Source of the DNA: UBA5070 sp035352895
GTDB taxonomy: Bacteria > Fibrobacterota > Fibrobacteria > UBA5070
DNA length: 64,000 nucleotides
Assembly (NCBI GenBank): GCA_035352895.1
Contig: DAOPYN010000013.1
Coordinates: 1 to 64,000, forward strand
Reading direction: 5' to 3'
In this document: one piece after another, positions 1 through 7,877 of the stretch
Position numbering within the stretch: position 1 is the first letter of the stretch
Layout of the letters: each line of letters starts with the position of its first letter
The notes under the pieces: generated by a model
The model's input: only the letters and a program-made list of their open reading frames with translations
Databases searched by the model: none
What the model was told of the DNA's origin: nothing
Position numbers and translations under genes: made by a program

Positions 1-481
1 CGACCTGCAGGAAGATGGGGCTGGTGACGTCCCAAGCGGTGTAGCCACGAGCTTCGAAGGTGGCGCGGATGCCGCCCGAGGGGAACGACGATGCGTCGGG
101 TTCGCCCTGGATCAGGATCTTGCCCGAGAACTCGGCGATGGTCTGGCCTTCGCCGGCCGGGTTGAGGAAGGAGTCGTGCTTCTCGGCGGTGGAGCCGGTC
201 ATGGGCACGAACCAGTGGGTGTAGTGCGTGGCGCCCTTCGACATGGCCCATTCCTTCACGCCCTGGGCAACCGCGTCGGCGATGGCGGGATCGAAAGGCT
301 CGAGGCCGGTGATGGTGCGACGCAGCTTCTTGAAGACGGGCTTCGAGAGAAACTGCCGTTGCGCCTCTTCGCCGAACACGTACTGTCCGTAGATGTCCCC
401 ACCGGCGTGTTCGAGATAATTCTCGACGCTGGCGACCTTGAGATCGGAGATCGCCTCGATAGCGTGCTTGCGAGCGGTCAT
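1..481 (-). CDS. glnN: Type III glutamine synthetase, N-terminal part (cut by window edge)
   Basis: The reading frame starts with ATG at 481 and stays open to base 1, giving about 160 residues without a stop. The translation contains YGQYVFGEEAQR, then GATHYTHWFVPMTG followed by TAEKHDSF, which is the conserved N-terminal core of the large GSIII (GlnN) family. The enzyme makes glutamine from glutamate, ammonia and ATP in the cytoplasm; the full protein is normally about 700 residues, so roughly three quarters lies outside the window. A good ribosome site (AGAGGAA on the minus strand) lies about 6 bases upstream of the ATG. Recognition of the family is firm; nothing can be said about the rest of the gene. 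Confidence 0.93.
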   Translation of the reverse strand, partial: MTARKHAIEAISDLKVASVENYLEHAGGDIYGQYVFGEEAQRQFLSKPVFKKLRRTITGLEPFDPAIADAVAQGVKEWAMSKGATHYTHWFVPMTGSTAEKHDSFLNPAGEGQTIAEFSGKILIQGEPDASSFPSGGIRATFEARGYTAWDVTSPIFLQV

Positions 482-835
482 TTTGATTCCTCTTCTGGGC
501 GTTTGAATGGTGTGTGCGACGGGTCTGCTGGAATCGGTGGGAGCGATTTGGCCGATCGACTCCCCATCCAGCGAGGCCTTTGAGACAAAGTTACAGGGTA
601 GGATAAAGATCTCCAAAAGGTCTCGGCGAAAAAACAAGACAAAGGGAAGATCGGTGCGCAAATGGGAACATCTCTTCTCAAATTCTTGGTGCGGTTTCCA
701 GGTGGCTCCTCGTGTGTGCGCGGGTCCATCTTGGATGGACCTCCCGCTCGCGCCTGAATTTTGGCACGGCTCTTCCAATTGGGGTTTCCTCGACCGGAGC
801 AATCCCGCCAAACCGGTCTTTTCAGGAGAACCACA
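482..835. other. Divergent intergenic region glnN / spoVG
   Basis: This 354-base stretch separates the divergent glnN and spoVG starts. I see no convincing gene: the frames that cross it on either strand lack a credible ribosome site and recognisable protein character. It should hold the promoters of both flanking genes. The only promoter-like match I can point to is a sigma-54-like element at 761-777 facing spoVG. I looked for a sigma-54 site facing glnN, which nitrogen control would make natural, and did not find one. Confidence 0.5.
761..777 (+). promoter_or_regulatory. Sigma-54-like promoter candidate for spoVG
   Basis: The bases read TTGGCACGGCTCTTCCA. This matches the -24 box (TTGGCACG) fully and the -12 box (TTGCA) except that the G of the GC pair is C. 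The distance to the spoVG ATG is about 60 bases. The imperfect -12 box keeps confidence low. Confidence 0.25.
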
Positions 836-1135
836 ATGACCCGCACCACCCTTCCCTGCGACAGCATCCTGCTCACCGAGGTCCAGATCTGGCCGGTCCG
901 CAATCCGCAAGCCTCGCGGATCAAGGCCATGGCGAGCATCACCCTCAACGGAGCGCTGCGACTCAACGGCTGCAAGATCATCGAGGGGTCCAAGGGCTTG
1001 TTCCTGGCCTACCCCAGCGAAAAGAAGCCGGGGACCGACCAGTACGTGCCGTTCTTCCATACCACCGATCGGGAGGTCAGCGACCGGATCCAGACCCAGG
1101 TCCTCGAGGAGTACAAGGTTCGGCTCGCCGTGTGA
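836..1135 (+). CDS. spoVG: SpoVG family RNA/DNA-binding regulator
   Basis: A 99-residue protein of the usual SpoVG length. Family hallmarks are visible: an N-terminal strand (VQIWPV), then KAMASITLNGALRLNG, then IIEGSKGLFLAYPSEK, and the C-terminal helix ending VLEEYKV. SpoVG proteins are small nucleic-acid-binding regulators, first studied in Bacillus sporulation and septation but widespread in bacteria that do not sporulate. The ATG at 836 follows AGGAG at 824-828; longer in-frame starts upstream have no such site. A second, diverged SpoVG-like gene follows 108 bases downstream, then comM, probably in the same transcript. Its target here cannot be read from sequence. Confidence 0.9.
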   Translation: MTRTTLPCDSILLTEVQIWPVRNPQASRIKAMASITLNGALRLNGCKIIEGSKGLFLAYPSEKKPGTDQYVPFFHTTDREVSDRIQTQVLEEYKVRLAV

Positions 1136-1243
1136 CACCATCCTTCGGGACAAGGCGCCGCCGTTCCTCCGGCGGTGTCCTTTGCCCGATTTCCCGTCTC
1201 CCCAGAATCATCCGCTTGGACGCACACAAGGAGCTCCCCAGCC

Positions 1244-1507
1244 ATGAAACCCCTGCAGATCCTCGACATTTCCATGGAAACGATTCCCGGGCATCCGGCG
1301 ATCGCCAGCGTGGTCCTCACCGGAGGGCTGGTCCTCTCGCAGATCCGGGTCTGGCCCGCCCGTCATGGGCCGTTGGTCCAATTTCCGCTGGGTACCGGCA
1401 CCCGCTCGCAACTGGAGCTCACTCCGGTGCTGCGCAGCCTTCTGGTCAAGGCTCTGGTCGCCGTCTGGCGTCGCCGGCAATCCGATCGAGCGAGGGTGGC
1501 GGCATGA
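1244..1507 (+). CDS. Diverged SpoVG-like paralogue
   Basis: An 87-residue protein with its own ribosome site (AAGGAG at 1228-1233) and a stop that overlaps the comM start (ATGA at 1504-1507), so it is almost certainly translated. I do not recognise it by a named motif. It does line up by eye with the upstream SpoVG: AIASVVLTGGLVL here against AMASITLNGALRL there, followed by a similar run ending in a YP/FP pair and a C-terminal helix. The signature IEGxxGLF is replaced by VWPARHGPL, so nucleic-acid contacts may differ. The likely origin is tandem duplication followed by divergence. The alternative is an unrelated small protein of similar composition. Confidence 0.6.
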   Translation: MKPLQILDISMETIPGHPAIASVVLTGGLVLSQIRVWPARHGPLVQFPLGTGTRSQLELTPVLRSLLVKALVAVWRRRQSDRARVAA

Positions 1508-3024
1508 TCGCCCACCTCAACAGCGCCACCCTGGTGGGGCTTTCGTCCATTCCCGTCAGGATCGAATGCGAGGCGGGCCCGGGCTTGCCGGCTTTCTCCA
1601 TCGTGGGACTTCCCGACGGCGCCGTGCGGGAAAGCCGCGACCGGATCCTGTCTGCTCTCCGGCATACCGGACACCGGCTTCCGCCCAGGCGGATCACCGC
1701 CAATCTCGCCCCCAGCGATCTGCGCAAGGCCGGGACGGGTTTCGATCTGCCCTTGGCCCTGGCCGTGCTGTCCGCCTGCGAACAGATCTTCCCCCGCCAA
1801 GGGGAAATCGACCGGGTGTTCGTCGGGGAGCTGGGGTTGGACGGAGGGATCCGGCCCGTCCGCGGCGCCCTGGCCCTGGCGATGGGGTTGGCCGAGGCGG
1901 GCATCCATCGCATCGCCGTGCCGTCGGGGAATCTCCGCGAAGTGATGGTGGTTCCCGGACTGGACATCGTGGGTCTGACCGACTTCGAGGAGGCTGTCCG
2001 CCTCCTTGAGGACGGAATCTGTCCAGATCCTGTCGCTCCTCCCGCGAGCCCCGGGGTCGACCGCGGCATTCCCGACATGGCCGACGTGGTGGGACAGGAG
2101 GCAGCGAAGCGCGCCCTGGTGGTCGCCGCCGCCGGTGGGCACAATCTGCTCATGGAGGGCCCTCCGGGATCCGGCAAGACCTTGCTCGCCCGCAGGTTGC
2201 CGGGGATCCTGCCGCCGTTGGGCGATTGGGAACGTCTGGAGGTCTCCCGGATCCATTCGGTGGCCGGTCTCCTGGATCCGGGATCGGCGCTGATTCCCGA
2301 TCGTCCCTTCCGTGCCCCGCACCATTCCGCCTCCATGGCGGCCCTGGTGGGCGGTGGTCCTTACGCCCGGCCGGGAGAGGTGAGTCTCGCCCACAACGGC
2401 ATCCTGTTCTTGGACGAGCTCGCGGAGTTTCCCAGGCATGTCCTGGAATCCCTGCGTCAACCGCTGGAAGACGGCGAGATCCTGGTGTGCAGGGCCCAGA
2501 TCGCCGTCCGGTTTCCCTGCCGCTGCCAGGTCGTGGCCGCCACCAACCCCTGTCCCTGCGGCCATCACGGAGACCGCCTCCGCCCCTGCATCTGCACGCC
2601 GCTCTCCCGCGAGCGGTACCGCTCCAGGCTTTCCGGGCCGCTCCTGGATCGCATGGACATCCATCTGGAAGTACAGGCGGTGGCTCCCGAGGACCTGACT
2701 CGTCGATCGGGAGGAATGGACTCGGCCGCCATGCGGGGGATGGTCCTGGACGCCACCCGCCACAGGCAGGCCAGGGGAGGCTTGTTGCCAAATTCCGTTC
2801 TGGGCGGGAAGTCGCTCGCGGAGGCCTGCGACCTGCGCGAGGAAGGGTCGAAGTTCCTAGGCCAGGCCTTGGGTAGATTGGGGTTGTCGGCACGTTCCCA
2901 CGACCGCATCCTGCGCGTCGCCCGCACCATCGCCGATCTGGAGGGAATGCCCCGGGTGGAGCTGTCGCATCTGGCCGAAGCGGTCGCCTACCGGTTGCCG
3001 GACCGGTCGGCGGCGGTGCGCTGA
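1504..3024 (+). CDS. comM: YifB/ComM family Mg-chelatase-like AAA+ ATPase
   Basis: A 506-residue protein of typical ComM length. The N-terminal Lon-substrate-like domain (residues about 1-170) carries FSIVGLPDGAVRESRDR. The AAA+ core has Walker A GPPGSGKT near residue 219 and Walker B ILFLDELAEF near residue 300. It is followed by the family cysteine cluster NPCPCG...RPCICTP and the C-terminal Mg-chelatase-related helix bundle (SARSHDRILRVARTIADL). ComM is known as a hexameric helicase that promotes branch migration in natural transformation; many non-competent bacteria also carry it. The start ATG overlaps the stop of the SpoVG-like gene, and a strong hairpin terminator follows. Confidence 0.93.
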   Translation: MIAHLNSATLVGLSSIPVRIECEAGPGLPAFSIVGLPDGAVRESRDRILSALRHTGHRLPPRRITANLAPSDLRKAGTGFDLPLALAVLSACEQIFPRQGEIDRVFVGELGLDGGIRPVRGALALAMGLAEAGIHRIAVPSGNLREVMVVPGLDIVGLTDFEEAVRLLEDGICPDPVAPPASPGVDRGIPDMADVVGQEAAKRALVVAAAGGHNLLMEGPPGSGKTLLARRLPGILPPLGDWERLEVSRIHSVAGLLDPGSALIPDRPFRAPHHSASMAALVGGGPYARPGEVSLAHNGILFLDELAEFPRHVLESLRQPLEDGEILVCRAQIAVRFPCRCQVVAATNPCPCGHHGDRLRPCICTPLSRERYRSRLSGPLLDRMDIHLEVQAVAPEDLTRRSGGMDSAAMRGMVLDATRHRQARGGLLPNSVLGGKSLAEACDLREEGSKFLGQALGRLGLSARSHDRILRVARTIADLEGMPRVELSHLAEAVAYRLPDRSAAVR

Positions 3025-3043
3025 TCCTTGGAGGAAAAACAAA

Positions 3044-3075
3044 AAAGCCTCCGGGTCCGTGGACCCGGAGGCTTT
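3044..3075. terminator. Bidirectional intrinsic terminator
   Basis: A perfect 15-base inverted repeat (3044-3058 and 3061-3075) is flanked by an A-run on the left and Ts on the right. It sits between convergent comM and the minus-strand repeat-protein gene, so it can end transcription from both sides. Confidence 0.85.
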
Positions 3076-3095
3076 CCGCATTCTTGCGAGGAGGA

Positions 3096-3828
3096 TCAGG
3101 CCGAGGTGGCTTCCTTGTTCTCTTCGGGGGCATCGTCCTCGTCGAAACGGGGCTTGGCCTTGGGCAGCTGGCGACGGCCGAAGCTGCGAGGAGCCTCGGC
3201 GACCGGCTGGGCGAAGCTGGTCGCGGCCAGGGCGTCGGTGGCAGGAGCTTCGGCTTCGGTCTGGGCCGCGCTGGAAACGGGAGTCAGAGGCCGACGGCCG
3301 GAGGTGACCGGAGCGGTGGCGGGAGCTTCGGAGGAGGTTTCCGCGGCGGGAGCCTCGGCCTGGCGCTCGGGGCGGGGTCCGCGATCGTTGCGGTCGCCGC
3401 GATTTTCACGGTTTCCTTCGGNNNNNNNNNNNNNNNNNNNNNNNNNNNNNNNNNNNNNNNNNNNNNNNNNNNNNNNNNNNNNNNNNNNNNNNNNNNNNNN
3501 NNNNNNNNNNNNNNNNNNNNNTTTCACGGTTTCCTTCGGGGCGGGGTCCGCGATCGTTGCGGTCGCCGCGATTTTCACGGTTTCCTTCGGGGCGGGGTCC
3601 GCGATCGTTGCGGTCGCCGCGATTTTCACGGTTTCCTTCGGGGCGGGGTCCGCGATCGCCTTCGGAGCGATTGACGGAGCGAAGCCGATCCTTGAATTCG
3701 TTGGGGAGCTGGTTCTTGTGCCGAACCACGGGATTGCGGATTTCGCGGAAGAGTTCCTGGACTTTCAGGAATACGAACACGACGAGTCCGAGAGTGACGA
3801 CCTGGAGGGCCAGAGAGAAGTAAACCAT
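3096..3828 (-). CDS. Single-pass membrane protein with 17-residue charged repeats (interrupted by N gap)
   Basis: The minus-strand frame opens with ATG at 3828 and a hydrophobic N-terminal segment (residues about 3-22). A charged linker follows, then tandem copies of a 17-residue unit, NRENRGDRNDRGPRPEG. It then enters the 100-base N gap and resumes with the same repeat, an Ala/Pro/Thr-rich stretch and a tail ending in DEDDAPEENKEATSA. The two visible halves are in different frames, but the gap length is arbitrary, so this is not evidence of a frameshift. The likely picture is one membrane-anchored protein with a long disordered Arg/Asp/Asn/Gly-rich cytoplasmic tail. Function is unknown. It is the last gene of a three-gene minus-strand set and ends at the terminator shared with comM. 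Confidence 0.7.
3368..3660. repeat. 51-bp tandem repeat array around the assembly gap
   Basis: Near-identical 51-base units start at 3522, 3573 and 3624, and part of the same unit lies just before the gap at 3368-3421. The unit is in phase with the coding frame (17 codons). True copy number is unknown because the array is broken by the N run. Confidence 0.9.
3422..3521. other. Assembly gap (100 N)
   Basis: Exactly 100 undetermined bases, the conventional size for a scaffold gap of unknown length. It falls inside the 51-bp repeat array, so it most likely marks a repeat the assembler could not span. Confidence 0.98.
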
Positions 3829-3864
3829 GGATGTGTACCCTTTATGGGATTTCTTTGTTGACGC

Positions 3865-4182
3865 TCATTTCCCAGAGCGGGACGCCGAGCGAACAAGGGC
3901 GAGGTATGCATCCAGGCGATCCGAATCGGACGCGTTTCCGTCCCTGGGCGGAGCGTGGAAAACCACGGTGTCGCCGGAGGGAGAGTTCTTGCGAGAGATC
4001 CAACCTTCGCGCCCCAGATCCTCCAGGGCGGTTTCGACATCGACCAAGCTTCGCCCAAGGCTTCGCGCAAGTCGTTCCACACTCACATGGAGACCCGGAT
4101 TGCGAAGGCAGAAGGCGAACGTGTCCACATGCACCGAGCTGCGAACCAGAATCGGGAGCAGGCTTTCGGGAGTGTTGGTCAC
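3865..4182 (-). CDS. Small winged-helix-like hypothetical protein
   Basis: A 105-residue protein starting with GTG at 4182, overlapping the stop of the upstream small membrane-protein gene (GTGA). I do not recognise a family. The middle (HVSVERLARSLGRSLVDVE, then ALEDLGREGWISRK) has the spacing of a helix-turn-helix followed by the wing of a winged-helix domain. It could be a small transcription factor or only a winged-helix scaffold. It lies between a small membrane protein and the membrane-anchored repeat protein, 36 bases upstream of the latter, so the three are probably cotranscribed and may act together. Confidence 0.6.
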   Translation of the reverse strand: MTNTPESLLPILVRSSVHVDTFAFCLRNPGLHVSVERLARSLGRSLVDVETALEDLGREGWISRKNSPSGDTVVFHAPPRDGNASDSDRLDAYLALVRSASRSGK

Positions 4183-4334
4183 GTGTTTTCACTGTTCGAT
4201 GGAGAATAGAGTCGGTCTGCTTGACGCGACAACACAACCATACGCCAGGAAGCCAGAGCGGTCAGGATTGAAAAGGTCGCGAATGAAACAGACAGGACGA
4301 TGGCCTGTAGCCATACCATGATCCAATGGTACAT
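4179..4334 (-). CDS. Small single-pass membrane protein
   Basis: About 51 residues, starting MYHWIMVWLQ, with one hydrophobic segment (about residues 8-30) and a basic C-terminal tail. The frame is open further upstream, but that part crosses the lexA promoter region and does not look coding. The ATG at 4334 is therefore preferred, and 4319 is a second option; neither has a strong ribosome site. Its stop overlaps the start of the winged-helix-like gene, which supports translation. Function unknown. Confidence 0.45.
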   Translation of the reverse strand: MYHWIMVWLQAIVLSVSFATFSILTALASWRMVVLSRQADRLYSPSNSENT

Positions 4335-4385
4335 CGCTACGCGAGTTCTTGCAATGACTCCTCCGACAGGGATCAAGGGGAAACT

Positions 4386-4415
4386 TTGTTTAGTGAACCT
4401 TTTTTCAATAAACAA
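4386..4415. promoter_or_regulatory. 30-bp inverted repeat upstream of lexA (possible operator)
   Basis: TTGTTTAGTGAA (4386-4397) and TTCAATAAACAA (4404-4415) are 12-base arms with a single mismatch around a 6-base spacer. The element is AT-rich in a GC-rich region and lies 58 bases before the chosen lexA start, in the divergent promoter region. A weak promoter-like pair (TTGCGC at 4416, TATGTT at 4440, 18-base spacing) sits immediately next to it. It may be the LexA autoregulatory site or the operator of another regulator. The sequence TGCGC-ACCT-GCCCA at 4417-4430 also partly matches the TGCNC-N4-GTGCA box I recall for Fibrobacter LexA, with two mismatches. Confidence 0.45.
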
Positions 4416-4473
4416 TTGCGCACCTGCCCATCTGGATCCTATGTTGATAGATGTGGATACGCAGCAAAGACCC

Positions 4474-5130
4474 ATGACCCATCGTCAACGCCAAGTCCTC
4501 GAATTCATCCGTGAACGGGTCCGTGACACCCACTGCCCCCCCACGGTCAGGGAGATCTGCGAGAATTTCGACATCCGTAGTACCAACGGTGTGCGGGTGA
4601 TCTTGGAAGCCCTCGAAAAGAAAGGGCATCTCAAACGTTCGCCTCGGCTTTCCCGTGGATTGACCGTGGTGGAGTCGGAGACCGTTGCGCAATCGGGAGC
4701 CCCGGCTTCCGGTGCCTCTCTGGAATCCAATGACGAGGAGGAATTCCTCAGGGTCCCGCTTCTGGGGCGTGTCGCTGCCGGCCAGCCCATCCTGGCGGTG
4801 GAGTCGGCGGAAGAAACCTTTTCCATCCCGCGCAATCTCCTGGCATCCAAGAACGCTTTCGCCTTGCGCGTTCAGGGCGAATCCATGCGAGAAATCGGAA
4901 TCATGGACGGCGACATCGTTTTCGCGCAACCTCAATCCACGGCACTAACGGGAGAAACCGTGGTTGCCCTGGTTGGGGACGAGGCCACGGTGAAGGATTA
5001 CTATCCGGAGCGCCATCGCATTCGTCTCCAGCCCCGCAATGCCACCATGGAGCCCATCTGGATCAGTTCGCGAAGTCCCGACTTCCGCATCCTGGGCAAG
5101 GTGGTGGGCGTGTTCCGCACCATGCGTTGA
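4474..5130 (+). CDS. lexA: LexA SOS repressor / S24 autoprotease
   Basis: About 218 residues from the ATG at 4474. The N-terminal winged-helix DNA-binding domain starts RQRQVLEFI and carries PPTVREICENFDIRS. The C-terminal S24 peptidase domain shows the Ala-Gly self-cleavage site (GRVAAGQPILA), the catalytic serine in QGESMREIGIMDGDIV and the catalytic lysine in EATVKDYYPE. All elements needed for RecA-stimulated self-cleavage are present. An ATG at 4441 would add 11 residues. I prefer 4474 because a possible -10 box overlaps 4440-4445 and family members begin within a few residues of the RQ motif. Ribosome sites are weak for both. The gene is monocistronic or ends before the nuo operon. Confidence 0.95.
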   Translation: MTHRQRQVLEFIRERVRDTHCPPTVREICENFDIRSTNGVRVILEALEKKGHLKRSPRLSRGLTVVESETVAQSGAPASGASLESNDEEEFLRVPLLGRVAAGQPILAVESAEETFSIPRNLLASKNAFALRVQGESMREIGIMDGDIVFAQPQSTALTGETVVALVGDEATVKDYYPERHRIRLQPRNATMEPIWISSRSPDFRILGKVVGVFRTMR

Positions 5131-5396
5131 GGCCGGCGAGCCGGCTTGTGGACGGCGCTTCGAGCGGATTCGTGGAGCGGGATCGATCGTCGATTCCGAA
5201 CCTCGATCGCGAAGTCGCCATAGCGCAGCCGGTGATTGCGAATCCAGGATCGGGCGGAGAAGACGATCCCAAATTCCGGGCATAGAAGAGGTCAACTCTT
5301 CGCCAAGTTGAAGGATAGCTACAATCGCGGTCAAGGAGGGGCAAATCCCGGTTCAGGTTCTATCTTGGGGCCTCCATGATGAAAGCAGGGCGATAA

Positions 5397-5981
5397 ATGG
5401 GCGAAGCAGCCAAGGCAGCACCCCAGACGAATTCCACTCCGCCGACCATGCAACCTCCGGTCGCGGCGCTCCATCAGGACGCGGGTCTCAACCAGAGCAT
5501 CGTCACCACATCGATCGACGCCGTGATCGGTTGGGGACGCAAGAATTCCCTCTGGCCCTTCACATTCGGTACCGCCTGCTGCGCCATCGAGTTCATGGCA
5601 TTGGCGGCTTCGAAATACGATCTGGCTCGGTTCGGGTCCGAGTTCATGAGGTTTTCGCCACGGCAATCCGATCTTCTGATCGTGGCCGGTACCATCACCT
5701 ACAAGCAGGCTCCCATCCTCCGACGGATCTGGGAACAGATGATGGAGCCTCGCTGGGTGATCTCCGTCGGGGCCTGCGCCAGCACGGGCGGGTTCTACGA
5801 CTGCTACTGCACGCTTCCGGGAATCGACGAGATCGTCCCGGTGGATGTCTACATCGCCGGTTGCCCACCGCGTCCGGAAGCCTACATAGAGGCGCTCCTG
5901 CAGCTGCAGGAAAAGATCCAGGATTCGTCCTACATGAAGGATCGCGCCGCCGCCCAACACCAGAGGATCCACGCCGGATGA
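5397..5981 (+). CDS. nuoB: NADH-quinone oxidoreductase subunit B
   Basis: A 194-residue subunit that binds the terminal iron-sulfur cluster N2 of complex I. The paired cysteines (TACCAIEFMA) and the further ligands in GACASTGG and IAGCPPRPE are all present. An N-terminal extension of about 30 residues, rich in Ala, Pro and Gln, precedes the conserved NuoB core. It is the first gene of the operon: the 266 bases between lexA and this ATG hold no nuoA, which normally precedes nuoB. A possible -10 (TACAAT, 5320-5325) lies about 70 bases upstream without a clear -35. The stop overlaps the nuoC start by ATGA. Confidence 0.97.
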   Translation: MGEAAKAAPQTNSTPPTMQPPVAALHQDAGLNQSIVTTSIDAVIGWGRKNSLWPFTFGTACCAIEFMALAASKYDLARFGSEFMRFSPRQSDLLIVAGTITYKQAPILRRIWEQMMEPRWVISVGACASTGGFYDCYCTLPGIDEIVPVDVYIAGCPPRPEAYIEALLQLQEKIQDSSYMKDRAAAQHQRIHAG

Positions 5982-6679
5982 GCCAGACCGCCAATACCGA
6001 TCTGGGCCGGGAACTGGCCCCCGCCACTGCGCAGGAGCGCAAGGCTTTCCAGGACCACGCGTTCCAGGTCCTTTCCTCCAGGTTCCAGGGTACGTTGGAC
6101 GCCGCCGACCGGTGGGGACTCACGGTGGTCCTCCCTTCCGAGCGGCTCCGCGAGGCCGTGGTGTTCCTGCGCGATTCCGACGATTTCCGTCTGGACCTGC
6201 TCCTGGACATCACCGCCGTCGACTACCTGGGATATCCCGGCCACGACGAGGCGCGATTCGCGGTCGTCTACAACCTCCGCAGCCAGCGCGCCGCCGGGCG
6301 TCGACTGCGCCTGAAGGTCCGCGTCGAGGAGGAAACCCCCAAGGTGCCTTCCATCCACGACCTGTACCGGATCGCCAACTGGCAGGAGCGCGAGACCTGG
6401 GACCAGTACGGGATCGTCTTCGAAGGCCATCCCGACCTGCGCCGCCTGCTCAACCACATCGAATTCCAGGGCCATCCCCTGCGCAAGGACTATCCGGCCC
6501 GCAAGCGCCAGTGGCTGTCCTCCAACGATCCGCTGGTGGCCCCCATGGTGGCGCGCCTGAAGTCCAACGGATTCACCGTGCTGGAGAATCCCACCCCCAA
6601 CGCGCCTTCGGTCGAGGAAACCGGCCTTCTGGGCAAGGTCTCGCGCGAACAGCGCAACAACGTGGAGAATCCGTCGTGA
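5978..6679 (+). CDS. nuoC: NADH-quinone oxidoreductase subunit C
   Basis: A 233-residue peripheral-arm subunit of complex I. The 30 kDa-subunit signature is visible as NWQERETWDQYGIVFEGHP, followed by RRLLNHIEFQGHPLRKDYP. The ATG at 5978 overlaps the nuoB stop and the end overlaps the GTG of nuoD, so translation is coupled on both sides. C and D are separate genes here, unlike the CD fusion of enterobacteria. Confidence 0.96.
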   Translation: MSQTANTDLGRELAPATAQERKAFQDHAFQVLSSRFQGTLDAADRWGLTVVLPSERLREAVVFLRDSDDFRLDLLLDITAVDYLGYPGHDEARFAVVYNLRSQRAAGRRLRLKVRVEEETPKVPSIHDLYRIANWQERETWDQYGIVFEGHPDLRRLLNHIEFQGHPLRKDYPARKRQWLSSNDPLVAPMVARLKSNGFTVLENPTPNAPSVEETGLLGKVSREQRNNVENPS

Positions 6680-7869
6680 AGGTCCTCACTCCCCAGGGCG
6701 AGAAGATCGATCTCCTCACGGTCAACATCGGGCCGTCCCATCCCGCCACGCACGGCGCCTTGCGCGCGTTCGTCGCCCTCGACGGCGAGACCATCGCCAG
6801 CGCGGTGTCGGAGATCGGTTACCTGCACCGCGGCTTCGAGAAGATGGTGGAGCAGGGGACCTGGCAGCAGGTGCTGCCCTACACCGACCGGCTCAACTAC
6901 TGCTCGGCCATCCTCAATAACGTCGGATTCTGTCACACCATCGAGCGGATGTTCGAGATCGACGTGCCGGATCGCACTCGGGAGCTGCGCGTCCTGCTCT
7001 CCGAGCTTTCCCGCATCATCGACCACTCGGTCTGCGTGGCTGCCGCGGCCTCCGACCTGGGTGCCCTCACCAATTACTTCTACCTGTTCAACCCGCGCGA
7101 AAAGGTCTACGCGATCTGGGAGAAACTGTCCGGCGCGCGCCTGACCAACACCTTCACCCGGATCGGCGGACTGTACCGCGACACCTACGACGGTTTCGAA
7201 TCCGACGTGGCCGCGGTGCTGGTGGACGTGGAGACGGGGCTCGCGGACGCGTTCCGCCTCCTGGAGCACAACCGGATCTTCATCGAGCGGACCCGGGGTT
7301 GCTGCCCGATCTCCCCCGAGGATGCCATCGCCTGGGGATGGACCGGACCCTGCCTGCGCGCCACCGGCGTGGAGCGCGATCTCCGCAAGGACGAGCCCTA
7401 CATGGGCTACGAGACCTACGACTTCCAGACCGTGGTGGGAACCACCGGCGACACCTTCGACCGGCTCATGGTGCGCATGTACGAGATCCAGGAGTCGATC
7501 TCCATCTGCCGACAGGTTCTGTCTCGCCTGCGCCCGGGACCGATCAACACCACCGATCCCAGGTTGATCCTGCCCGGACACGGGAAGACCTACCACGACA
7601 TGGAGGCCCTGATCAACCACTTCAAGGTGGTCTTCGAGGGCGTGCGCGTCCCGGCCGGCGAGTTCTACGGGTCCATCGAGGCCGCCAACGGCGAGCTCGG
7701 GTTCTTCGTGGTGTCTGACGGTTCCGGCAAGCCTTGGAAGATCAAGGTCCGCCCCCCTTGCTTCACCCAGTTCGCCGCCTTCGCGAACCTGGTGGAAGGC
7801 AGCATGGTGGCCGACGCCATCGCCTGCCTTTCCAGCATCAACATCATCGCCGGCGAACTGGACCGCTGA
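6676..7869 (+). CDS. nuoD: NADH-quinone oxidoreductase subunit D
   Basis: A 397-residue 49 kDa-type subunit that forms the quinone-binding site with NuoB. The diagnostic GPSHPATHGALR lies near the N-terminus, and the C-terminal part carries VRPPCFTQFAAF before the usual SIN..AGELDR end. The start is GTG at 6676, overlapping the nuoC stop (GTGA). Length and motifs are normal. Confidence 0.97.
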   Translation: MKVLTPQGEKIDLLTVNIGPSHPATHGALRAFVALDGETIASAVSEIGYLHRGFEKMVEQGTWQQVLPYTDRLNYCSAILNNVGFCHTIERMFEIDVPDRTRELRVLLSELSRIIDHSVCVAAAASDLGALTNYFYLFNPREKVYAIWEKLSGARLTNTFTRIGGLYRDTYDGFESDVAAVLVDVETGLADAFRLLEHNRIFIERTRGCCPISPEDAIAWGWTGPCLRATGVERDLRKDEPYMGYETYDFQTVVGTTGDTFDRLMVRMYEIQESISICRQVLSRLRPGPINTTDPRLILPGHGKTYHDMEALINHFKVVFEGVRVPAGEFYGSIEAANGELGFFVVSDGSGKPWKIKVRPPCFTQFAAFANLVEGSMVADAIACLSSINIIAGELDR

Positions 7870-7877
7870 GGAAGACC

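Noticed and set aside
478..993. 171-codon minus-strand frame over the glnN upstream region and spoVG
   Set aside because: It overlaps the glnN start out of frame, has no ribosome site and crosses spoVG antisense.
3368..3660. Possible CRISPR array
   Set aside because: The 51-bp units are directly adjacent with no unique spacers and encode an in-frame protein repeat.
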